A stretch of DNA of 17,141 bases, taken from positions 1-17,141 of the forward strand of contig CAMBQX010000017.1 in assembly GCA_945870085.1 (NCBI GenBank), in the 5' to 3' direction. This DNA is from Bifidobacterium breve (GTDB lineage: Bacteria > Actinomycetota > Actinomycetes > S36-B12). Made by a program: the position numbers and the translations under genes. Below, piece by piece: positions 1 through 6,420 of the stretch. The stretch's first letter is position 1. Every line of letters starts with the position of its first letter. The notes under the pieces were generated by a model. That model searched no databases. It saw only the letters and a list, made by a program, of their open reading frames with translations, and had not been told where the DNA came from.

Positions 1-464
1 TCAAAGGCCGGAACGCCATTTTCAACCAGCAGGCGGATCTCTCGAAGTCCGGTGTCTTGGCCTACCGGTGCTGCGCCGGCGCGACAAAGTTTGATGCCGT
101 TGTACTTATCCGGGTTGTGGCTGGCCGTGAACATGGCACCGGGGATACCAAGTGCGCCAGAGGCGTAGTACAGGCCATCGGTGCTGGCTAAACCAATTTC
201 AATGACATCACACCCTTGCTCACGCACCCCCTGCGCGAACGCAGCAACTAGATCTGGCCCAGACGGTCGCATATCGTGGCCGATCGCAATCACTCCCGGC
301 CCACCATCGCGCACCGCGGCCCGGACTACCCGAACAAAAGCTGCACCAACCGCATGGGCGAGATTCTCGTCCAATTGCAGGGGATAGATCCCTCGGATGT
401 CGTAGGCCTTAATAACAGCAGTTAGGTTGGCCCCGGAAAAGGTCGTTGAGTCCAAGTTGCTCAT
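1..464 (-). CDS. manB: Phosphomannomutase/phosphoglucomutase ManB, N-terminal part (cut by window edge)
   Basis: The reading frame starts at an ATG (462-464) and stays open to base 1, giving 154 codons of an alpha-D-phosphohexomutase. This enzyme interconverts mannose-6-phosphate and mannose-1-phosphate in the cytoplasm, the step before GDP-mannose. Visible landmarks are AYDIRGIYP at residues 20-28, typical of the bacterial PMM/PGM N-terminus, and the active-site loop TASHNP at residues 113-118, whose Ser115 would carry the phosphate. The metal-binding and sugar-specificity loops lie outside the window, so mannose versus glucose preference cannot be read here. The mannose assignment comes from context: a mannose-1-phosphate guanylyltransferase lies at 8828-9904, and the actinobacterial order manB next to DUF3499 is conserved. 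It follows DUF3499 after 41 bases and is probably the last visible gene of that operon. No strong ribosome binding site is seen. Confidence 0.93.
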   Translation of the reverse strand, partial: MSNLDSTTFSGANLTAVIKAYDIRGIYPLQLDENLAHAVGAAFVRVVRAAVRDGGPGVIAIGHDMRPSGPDLVAAFAQGVREQGCDVIEIGLASTDGLYYASGALGIPGAMFTASHNPDKYNGIKLCRAGAAPVGQDTGLREIRLLVENGVPAF

Positions 465-505
465 GGGCTCAGGCTATCTAAGTGTGGCTTTAACCAACAC
501 CGCTG

Positions 506-922
506 CTACCTAGGTTCGAAATCCTCATCAAAAAGCTGATCCAGTGGCACCTTTGATAAATCAACACTCGTCAACATGCGTAGGTGGCCGCGGCGCGCTA
601 CTTCTACCGACCCACTAGGTAGTGGCGGCGGCTCCGCATCTGGTTGATACCTCGGTCGCGCAGCCTCACGCACCGCATCTGCCAAGGCTTCGAGATCATC
701 ACTTGTTGGCTTAAGGGCATCAGGATCAGGCGTGATCCTGACAATCTCCCAGCCGATTGGTGCGGTCATCCGTTCGCTATGCATCTGGCACAGGTCGTAG
801 CAATGCGGCTCAGCGTAAGTTGCCAGCGGACCGAGCACCGCTGTTGAGTCGGCATACACGTAGGTAAGGGTTGACGAGGCCGCGCCATTACATGATGGCT
901 TCGAACAACGGCGACGACTCAC
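506..922 (-). CDS. DUF3499 family protein
   Basis: This is a small actinobacterial protein of unknown function, recognised from its conserved core: RRRCSKPSC at the start, then TLTYVYADSTAVLGPLATYAEP and YDLCQMHSERMTAPIGWEIVR. Two cysteine pairs (C-x4-C near the N-terminus, C-x3-C in CYDLC) could bind a metal, which is inference. The C-terminal third is acidic and proline-rich and looks less ordered. I chose the GTG at 920-922, which gives 139 residues starting directly at SRRRCSKPSC, as family members usually do. A TTG at 985 would add 21 residues that do not look like the family. The gene lies between DUF5719 (75 bases upstream of the chosen start) and manB (41 bases downstream), matching the usual DUF3499-manB order. 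Function is unknown; regulation is probably shared with the operon. Confidence 0.85.
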   Translation of the reverse strand: MSRRRCSKPSCNGAASSTLTYVYADSTAVLGPLATYAEPHCYDLCQMHSERMTAPIGWEIVRITPDPDALKPTSDDLEALADAVREAARPRYQPDAEPPPLPSGSVEVARRGHLRMLTSVDLSKVPLDQLFDEDFEPR

Positions 923-997
923 GTCGGCAACGTAGCCCGACCGGCACCTCGTTTTCGTGCGGCGCGCCGCACTAACTGTGAGCAAACCAGCCAGCCA

Positions 998-2485
998 TCA
1001 GCGCACGGTGACGCCGGAGTCCTGTTCAGCGGCCGGAACCGTAACCTCGGTGCGCAGCGGAGCCCACGGATACCCGGTGATCAGGTCGCCATAACGGGAG
1101 CGCTCGCGCACTCGGTGGGCGAGCAAAATTGGACCTGAATCACCCGTAGGCGTCACCACCGCGGTGAACCAGTCAATACCCGCAGGTGGGCGAAGCAGGA
1201 TGAACTTAACTTGGCCAGCGGGCACGTTGATGCGCTGTGGCGCCGTCGCCACGGACACCTCCCGCCGGCCGCTATACGGCAACAAAACCACATCTACACT
1301 CACCGCTTCAAGGGGTGCGGTGATCGCCAAGCGCACATCTGTTGCAGCTCTAACGGGTAGCCCGCTGACCGCAGCCGGGCCGTCAAATGGCTGCGCCCCT
1401 GACGTGAACGACGTATCCTCCTGCTTTTGCTTGCCACTAAAGAATTGCCGCATACCCGCAACTATCGGTTGATCTGAGGTCAACTCCAAAGTCACCGGTT
1501 GACCACCTGTCACCGTTGACATATCAACACTGATTACCGCGCCGGCCGGCACTTGTACGCGGTCACGTTCGGCCGGTGCGAAGGCGCCGATTGACGAGAT
1601 GACGCGAATGTTGACAATGGCATCGTCCTCACCAGGAGCCACCACCGAAAGCACCCGAGCACCCTGACCCGGGAGCACTCCTGGCACATATACCGTGGTA
1701 GCAGGCACAGCCGCGGGCGAAATCCAGTCAGCGCCAACAGATTGCAATCCTGACATTTGCTGGTCGTTAATCGCAGCACCAATACGCCCGGTCCGCGCGA
1801 TCACATGAAATGCCGTGCTCTTCTCGCCGGGAGTAAGCGCATCGAGGCGCACCGCCAAGCGTGAACCAGGTGGCACAACTAGCCCGCGACCACCTGGTGC
1901 ATCAAGTAAACCACCCGTGCCATAAATCAAGACATCTACAACGGCAGCATTTTCATCCGGATTGACGAGCACCACGCGGGTTTGTCGCCCAACTACTGAT
2001 CCCCCACCAACGAACCAGAATTCGGACGCAGCCGGCGCACACGCGGTACTAGCCAGCCCGCGGCCGGTGCCGCGCGGATCACGACCCCACTGATCGGCAA
2101 TGAAACCGGGTGCATACGAGCCCACCGCTATCGCTCTAATCGGCGGTAATTTCTCGCCGAAGGCATCGATCTCCACCTGCCCGCCCGGACCAACGATCGC
2201 CGCCTCGGCAGCAGTCTTACCGGGCAAGGTCTCTAGCCGAGCGCTGCCGGAGCCGGCATCTTGGCCGGGCTGGCCGGGCACCACGGCCGCCGTAACCCGA
2301 ACACCGAGTTCAGCATTTGCACCAGGCTCCGGGCAAATTAGCACTGACGAGCCGATTGGTTCGATCGCAAGTGGAGGCGGCTTAGCAACGGGCGTACGCA
2401 GTTGAATAAACCAACCGCCGGCAACAACTAAAGCAGTTATAGCGATCGCCATAACTAAAACGCGCGCTGGGCGCAACTTGTTCAT
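998..2485 (-). CDS. DUF5719 family membrane-anchored protein
   Basis: This protein of 495 residues has a short basic N-terminus, one hydrophobic segment at about residues 9-28 (VLVMAIAITALVVAGGWFI), and a long, mostly beta-rich extracytoplasmic part with many Val, Gly and Pro residues and no enzyme motif I can name. It matches the architecture of DUF5719 proteins that sit beside a large glycosyltransferase in many actinobacteria. Its ATG overlaps the TGA of the upstream glycosyltransferase by 4 bases (ATGA, 2482-2485), and no good Shine-Dalgarno sequence precedes it, so translational coupling is likely. The pairing suggests that it works with that glycosyltransferase on the outer face of the membrane, perhaps as a scaffold or adaptor, but this is inference only. 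Family assignment rests on context and general shape, not on a catalytic signature. Confidence 0.72.
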   Translation of the reverse strand: MNKLRPARVLVMAIAITALVVAGGWFIQLRTPVAKPPPLAIEPIGSSVLICPEPGANAELGVRVTAAVVPGQPGQDAGSGSARLETLPGKTAAEAAIVGPGGQVEIDAFGEKLPPIRAIAVGSYAPGFIADQWGRDPRGTGRGLASTACAPAASEFWFVGGGSVVGRQTRVVLVNPDENAAVVDVLIYGTGGLLDAPGGRGLVVPPGSRLAVRLDALTPGEKSTAFHVIARTGRIGAAINDQQMSGLQSVGADWISPAAVPATTVYVPGVLPGQGARVLSVVAPGEDDAIVNIRVISSIGAFAPAERDRVQVPAGAVISVDMSTVTGGQPVTLELTSDQPIVAGMRQFFSGKQKQEDTSFTSGAQPFDGPAAVSGLPVRAATDVRLAITAPLEAVSVDVVLLPYSGRREVSVATAPQRINVPAGQVKFILLRPPAGIDWFTAVVTPTGDSGPILLAHRVRERSRYGDLITGYPWAPLRTEVTVPAAEQDSGVTVR

Positions 2486-5400
2486 CGGACAATCACATTT
2501 GATGGGTTTGCTGAACCGGGCTCAGTTCTCGCGTTTGACTGAGAAGAACTATCCACGTTTGCCTCTTGATCATCTGGGTCGGGGTCGCGGCGTTGTCGCG
2601 ACGGAAGTGCGAGTACGACCAACACGAACAAGACCGTGAACTGCAACCACAGCCAAAGTGTGCGCTGACCCTGGTCGAAACTGATCACGACCTGACCACC
2701 ACCTGCCCGCGCGATGAATCCTTGTGACCAGCCAAGTTGGCCAGTTGGAACCTGCGCCTCGAGCTCTTGCTGCGGCGATCCATCTTTGCCAACCAAGGTT
2801 GCGCGCCAACCCGGCGCTGCCACGGCGCCGACAATAAGTTCGCGAGCGTCTGGCCCGGCAGCAATTACCTGATCCAGATACGGATCAATGCCAACCCAAG
2901 CGGCGCCCACCGGTGCCACCACGACAGCTAGCGGCGTCGCTGTCGCACCCGCTATCAGGCGCGCCCGTGAAGTAACCCCGGCAACCCGCCAAAGGACTTC
3001 ACCACTGGCACTTGCTAGCCGGCGCAACCCAGGCTCACCGTCCAAGACGGGTATCAACGACTTTGAAGTGCCTGTCGCTAAAAGCACATAGCGCACCCCG
3101 TAGCCGGCTAGCCCCGAAACTTCGTCGCCACCACGCCCCGAAGCCAAACTGGCAACCAGCGGGTCAATTGCCGCCCAAACCTCACCGGGTGGGGCCGCAT
3201 CGGCATCTCCAAGGCTAGGCCCGGAACCGTTTACCAGTGTGTACTGCACTGCACCATCGCGATCTTGACGCAGCACCAAAGTTCGCGGCGCCAGACCGCC
3301 GAGTGCATCGGCTTCAACAAATGCAGGTACTGCCGCAAACGGCGCCTTGCGCAAAAGTCCATCGGCTCCCGAAAACCAATAAGCCGCAGAGAGCACCGGA
3401 GCGAGTACGGCAACTACCACAACTAGGACGATGAAAGGTTGAGCGACATTGAAACTGACACCAACCATGCGCTCACGCAACCCATCGGTGGCAATACTCG
3501 CAGCCAGGATCAACGCGGCACTTAGTACCAAAGTCGCACCACCCGGCCAAGTGCGAATTGCGGCGATCGAGTCAATGGGGGTCACCGAGATCACCGTTTG
3601 AAGGACACCAACTACCAATGCGCTGCCCGCCACCGCCCAACAGGCCAAGATGTAGGTTGCTCGATTTCGGCGCAACAGCGCGGCGAACCCAGCCACAATT
3701 AATCCGACGGTGACCCAAAGCGGTGTCATGCCCGGGCCACCCGGGTGGAGCAAGAGCACGTCGACCGCATTAACATTCGCGTCGCTGAGCGCGGAACTTT
3801 CAATACCAGGCTGCAAAAGGAATTCGGCCGGATGCGTGATCAGCCCAAGGGACCACGGCATCAGCAACACGATTGGCGCGAATAGAGCCAGTGCTAGCCT
3901 GCGGATCACCAGCCATGCACTTTCGCCCGTTCTCAAAATTAGCAGCACACTAAATGCGGTGCCGAGGGCAACCGCAATTAGCCATGTAAAGGGCAGCACC
4001 GCCGCGAGCGACGCGAGAAGTAGTGCGGTGCCGGCCGCTCGCCGGAAGGTACCGCGGCTCCCGACAATCCGCACAAATGACCTAACAACAAATGGCAACA
4101 AGATGGCGGCGATTACGGTGCCGATTCGGCCACTTGATAGGGCGCCGGTGAGTGCCGGAATCAGTGCATATGAGGCAGCCGCCCAGATGCGGACCGCACG
4201 ACTTGCGACCAGCCCCCGCGCAGCGAAATACATGCTCCATGTGGCAAGTGGTACTCCTAGCACGACGATGACCGTCACGGCCAATTGAGCTTTACCTAAG
4301 AGTAGAAATGCGAGACCGAATATCAACATCAAGTAAGGCGCTGCCGGAGCCGTAGAACCAGGCCCAATATTGTGCCAAGCCTCGCTATAGGTGCCCCAAA
4401 GGTCGCTTGCACCCGGTAAACTAGGCAGAAGTGCACCGCCTTGCAGGACGCCGTCGCCCCACCACATGTTGCGTAGCGCGATAAGTGCGAACAGCGTCAA
4501 CACCGAAATGAATAGCACACTTGGTCTGATCAATGCCCGCCTCAATAGGCCCGGACCTGATGACTCCAAATAGTCCGAGTCGTCATCAACTGGCCCAGAA
4601 TCAATTGCACTGACTGAGGCACTGAGTGCGGCGCTGCTAGTAGTTGCGATCCCGGCCACGAGTTCAAGACCCTGACGAAGTTGCGCCCAAGCGCTTGGAC
4701 GCAAAACGCGGATCACTGAGTAAGGCTCGGTCGCAGTACGGGCACTTAGCCGGCGCGAGGCACGTAGGCGACCCGGGTGCAACGCGACATCAAGTACGGC
4801 GCCGACTTCATCGCGAGCCGCATCAAAATCTTTACCCAGCAGGTAAAAGACCGAACGCACTGCGCTGACGACAAGTAGGCGCAATGCGAGAAATGGACTC
4901 GCGACCACCGAGGTATGCGCGAGCAATACGTGCACCGCAGCCTCCCGGTCAATCCGATGCGGGCGCGGGGCAAAGTCGTCGGCTCGGCGTCCGTGCGCCG
5001 CCGCCTCCCGGTGATGAAGAACCGCGTCGGTCGCAATCAATACCCGTTCACCAGCTAGATGGGCGCGCCAGCAAAAATCGACATCGTCACGAAATAATGG
5101 CAAGGCGCGATCAAATCCATCGAGGCGCTGCCAAACCTCGCGGCGCACCAACATGCCGGCCGAGCTAACGGCTAAGACATCGCGCACCCCATCGTGCTGG
5201 CCTTGGTCGTGCTCCCGACGCTCCAAGCCCGTATACCTACGCCCCGAGCTCGTGATGCTGACACCAACTTCTAGCAGCAATCGTCGGTCGTGCCACCCAA
5301 GAATCTTCGGGCCAAGGATTGATGCGCTCGGATTGTCATCAGCTGTATTGAGTAATGCCTCGAGACAGGCAAGGTCAGGGGCGCTGTCATCGTGCAGCAA

Positions 5401-5832
5401 CCAAAGCCATTCAACAAGTTCTTCAATTGGCTCATCACTTGGCGCAACCCGCACTTGACCAACATGGGCGACACCAGCACGAACCGCGTCACCAAAGCCA
5501 AGCCGCGATTCGGCGGCTACCACCCGATCTGAGCCAAATGCGGCGCGAAGTTGACTCAGGCTGCCATCGGTAGAACCCGTGTCGACACCGACAACAGCCT
5601 CTGGAGGGCGGGTCTGCGCAGCAAGGTTTGTTAGTGCTGCTGGAAGCCAGATCGCGCCCTCGTGGCTAACGAGTACCGCAGTTACATGATGGTGGCGGCG
5701 CGGAAGGAGGGTATCGTAAATGGCTTCAAATTCCTCTTCCCTGCTGAACCACTCGGTGGTTAGCTCGCCCGTGCCACCGGCCTCGTCGACTTGGTTCGCG
5801 TCGATATGGTTCTCGTCCATCTGGCCCGCCAC
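2482..5832 (-). CDS. Large polytopic membrane glycosyltransferase, family GT2
   Basis: This protein of 1116 residues combines an N-terminal cytoplasmic GT2 domain with a long membrane region. The GT2 part (about residues 48-300) shows VTAVLVSHEG, DTGSTDGS at 84-91, the nucleotide/metal motif LHDDSAPD at 146-153 and FRDDVDFCWR at 247-256, the last being the region of the catalytic base. Hydrophobic segments occur at about 308-333, then repeatedly from about 435 to 820, followed by a likely extracytoplasmic domain and a final membrane helix near residues 1050-1075. It probably transfers a sugar to a lipid-linked or exported envelope glycan; donor and acceptor are unknown. The GTG at 5830-5832 is taken as start, but the ATG at 5818-5820 (MDENH) is equally possible. 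It is coupled by a 4-base overlap to DUF5719. Similar large GT2 proteins occur beside whiB in other actinobacteria. Confidence 0.88.
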   Translation of the reverse strand: MAGQMDENHIDANQVDEAGGTGELTTEWFSREEEFEAIYDTLLPRRHHHVTAVLVSHEGAIWLPAALTNLAAQTRPPEAVVGVDTGSTDGSLSQLRAAFGSDRVVAAESRLGFGDAVRAGVAHVGQVRVAPSDEPIEELVEWLWLLHDDSAPDLACLEALLNTADDNPSASILGPKILGWHDRRLLLEVGVSITSSGRRYTGLERREHDQGQHDGVRDVLAVSSAGMLVRREVWQRLDGFDRALPLFRDDVDFCWRAHLAGERVLIATDAVLHHREAAAHGRRADDFAPRPHRIDREAAVHVLLAHTSVVASPFLALRLLVVSAVRSVFYLLGKDFDAARDEVGAVLDVALHPGRLRASRRLSARTATEPYSVIRVLRPSAWAQLRQGLELVAGIATTSSAALSASVSAIDSGPVDDDSDYLESSGPGLLRRALIRPSVLFISVLTLFALIALRNMWWGDGVLQGGALLPSLPGASDLWGTYSEAWHNIGPGSTAPAAPYLMLIFGLAFLLLGKAQLAVTVIVVLGVPLATWSMYFAARGLVASRAVRIWAAASYALIPALTGALSSGRIGTVIAAILLPFVVRSFVRIVGSRGTFRRAAGTALLLASLAAVLPFTWLIAVALGTAFSVLLILRTGESAWLVIRRLALALFAPIVLLMPWSLGLITHPAEFLLQPGIESSALSDANVNAVDVLLLHPGGPGMTPLWVTVGLIVAGFAALLRRNRATYILACWAVAGSALVVGVLQTVISVTPIDSIAAIRTWPGGATLVLSAALILAASIATDGLRERMVGVSFNVAQPFIVLVVVVAVLAPVLSAAYWFSGADGLLRKAPFAAVPAFVEADALGGLAPRTLVLRQDRDGAVQYTLVNGSGPSLGDADAAPPGEVWAAIDPLVASLASGRGGDEVSGLAGYGVRYVLLATGTSKSLIPVLDGEPGLRRLASASGEVLWRVAGVTSRARLIAGATATPLAVVVAPVGAAWVGIDPYLDQVIAAGPDARELIVGAVAAPGWRATLVGKDGSPQQELEAQVPTGQLGWSQGFIARAGGGQVVISFDQGQRTLWLWLQFTVLFVLVVLALPSRQRRDPDPDDQEANVDSSSQSNARTEPGSANPSNVIVR

Positions 5833-5880
5833 CTACCCACTGTAACCGGCTGCAAGTCTGCATCAGTCAAAGCAAATTTC

Positions 5881-5896
5881 GGCCGGTCAGCCGGCC
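5881..5896 (-). terminator. Hairpin enclosing the whiB stop codon
   Basis: Perfect 6-base GC-only arms, GGCCGG (5881-5886) and CCGGCC (5891-5896), flank a 4-base loop holding the complement of the whiB TGA stop. On the minus strand the stem is followed by GAAATTTGCTTT, which is T-containing but not a clean T run. It could be a weak intrinsic terminator or attenuator between whiB and the glycosyltransferase operon. Stem and position are seen; termination is inferred. Confidence 0.4.
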
Positions 5897-6144
5897 CGCT
5901 TCTTTAGGCGACGCCGCTCACGCTCAGAGAGCCCACCCCAGATCCCAAATCGCTCATCTTGTGCCAAGGCGAATTCGAGGCATTCGACTCGAACTTCGCA
6001 AGACAGGCAGACTTTCTTGGCTTCACGGGTGCTGCCACCCTTTTCGGGGAAGAAAGCCTCCGGATCTGTCTGCGCGCAAAGCGCAAGCCCCTGCCATGCC
6101 AACTCTTCAACGTCAGACAGTGGCACCAGCACCATGTCGCTCAC
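5887..6144 (-). CDS. whiB: WhiB-family [4Fe-4S] transcriptional regulator, WhiB/WhiB2 (WhmD) type
   Basis: This protein of 85 residues covers a complete Wbl domain. The four cluster-binding cysteines are Cys23, Cys46, Cys49 and Cys55 (C-x22-C-x2-C-x5-C), followed by the GIWGG turn at 67-71 and a basic tail, RERRRLKKRAG, used for DNA contact. The stretches AQTDPEAFFPEKGGSTREAKKVC and LSERERRRLKKR are typical of the WhiB2/WhmD subgroup, which controls septation and cell division with sigma-A and WhiA in other actinobacteria. The GTG at 6142-6144 is preferred over the internal ATG at 6133-6135 because GGGAGGT lies 8 bases before the GTG. It is divergent from fbiA, as whiB2 is from fbiA in mycobacteria. 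A promoter with an overlapping palindrome lies upstream. Confidence 0.95.
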   Translation of the reverse strand: MSDMVLVPLSDVEELAWQGLALCAQTDPEAFFPEKGGSTREAKKVCLSCEVRVECLEFALAQDERFGIWGGLSERERRRLKKRAG

Positions 6145-6151
6145 GCGAAGG

Positions 6152-6158
6152 ACCTCCC
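6152..6158 (-). promoter_or_regulatory. Strong ribosome binding site of whiB
   Basis: The minus strand reads GGGAGGT here, with 8 bases between GGAGG and the GTG at 6144. This is one of the few clear Shine-Dalgarno sequences in the window and it decides the GTG start against the ATG nine bases further in. Confidence 0.8.
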
Positions 6159-6190
6159 TAACTTACGAAATCATGTGGTTACTTCGTCGT

Positions 6191-6205
6191 CACCCACATT
6201 GGGTG
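6191..6205. repeat. Inverted repeat in whiB leader region
   Basis: Arms CACCC (6191-6195) and GGGTG (6201-6205) flank a 5-base spacer. It sits just downstream of the predicted whiB -10 element, so it could be at or near the start of the transcript, as a small hairpin or an operator half. Five-base arms can arise by chance. Confidence 0.3.
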
Positions 6206-6212
6206 TTGAGGA

Positions 6213-6243
6213 GTATTACACGGGTGTAATTCGCATAAGTCAA
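6213..6243 (-). promoter_or_regulatory. Candidate whiB promoter
   Basis: On the minus strand TTGACT (6238-6243) and TAATAC (6213-6218) resemble -35 and -10 elements of a housekeeping sigma factor, separated by 19 bases, which is longer than ideal. Transcription would start near 6206 and leave a leader of about 60 bases before the GTG. The spacer and -10 overlap the palindrome at 6215-6230. Confidence 0.45.
6215..6230. promoter_or_regulatory. 16-base palindrome, candidate operator in whiB promoter
   Basis: ATTACAC (6215-6221) and GTGTAAT (6224-6230) are perfect inverted arms around GG. The element covers part of the predicted -10 and the spacer of the whiB promoter, where a bound dimeric repressor would block polymerase. 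The palindrome is seen; the operator role is inferred and no regulator is named. Confidence 0.5.
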
Positions 6244-6305
6244 GTCAGATTGCCACATATCGGGCAGGAAATTACCAAAATTCACCAAAAACGCCCGATT
6301 TTGTT

Positions 6306-6321
6306 AAAAAGTCACCTTTTT
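6306..6321. repeat. A/T-rich inverted repeat between whiB and fbiA
   Basis: AAAAAG (6306-6311) and CTTTTT (6316-6321) are perfect arms around TCAC. It stands in the A/T-rich middle of the divergent control region. It could be a regulator site or a local bent or hairpin element; its ending in five T bases on either strand also makes it a weak terminator-like shape, although no gene ends here. Confidence 0.35.
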
Positions 6322-6324
6322 GTC

Positions 6325-6336
6325 CCCTCGAGAGGG
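6325..6336. repeat. Short inverted repeat upstream of fbiA
   Basis: CCCTC (6325-6329) and GAGGG (6332-6336) are inverted arms around GA. The arms are short, so chance is possible, but it lies between two other palindromes of the same control region. Confidence 0.25.
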
Positions 6337-6341
6337 TGGCA

Positions 6342-6355
6342 TGAACTCAAGTTCA
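6342..6355. promoter_or_regulatory. 14-base palindrome resembling an SOS/LexA core, upstream of fbiA
   Basis: TGAACT (6342-6347) and AGTTCA (6350-6355) are perfect arms around CA. The core GAAC-N4-GTTC equals the centre of the actinobacterial LexA box, but the flanking bases are T and A where the usual site has C and G. It lies 65 bases before the fbiA start. Treat it as a candidate operator of unknown owner. Confidence 0.35.
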
Positions 6356-6420
6356 CCACGACAATTCCCCGATCGGTTAGCGCCGCGCCGATAAGTTTCC
6401 CCACCTGAGAGAATGCGCGC

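Noticed and set aside
3710..4288. 192-residue plus-strand frame inside the glycosyltransferase gene
   Set aside because: It is the antisense shadow of the membrane region; composition and lack of motifs do not support a gene.
6215..6230. BldD box at the whiB palindrome
   Set aside because: The half-sites AC and GT are present, but the spacing differs by one base from the BldD consensus I remember, so I do not assign it to BldD.
5959..6408. 149-residue plus-strand frame across whiB and the control region
   Set aside because: Antisense to whiB and through non-coding DNA, with no motif or ribosome binding site.
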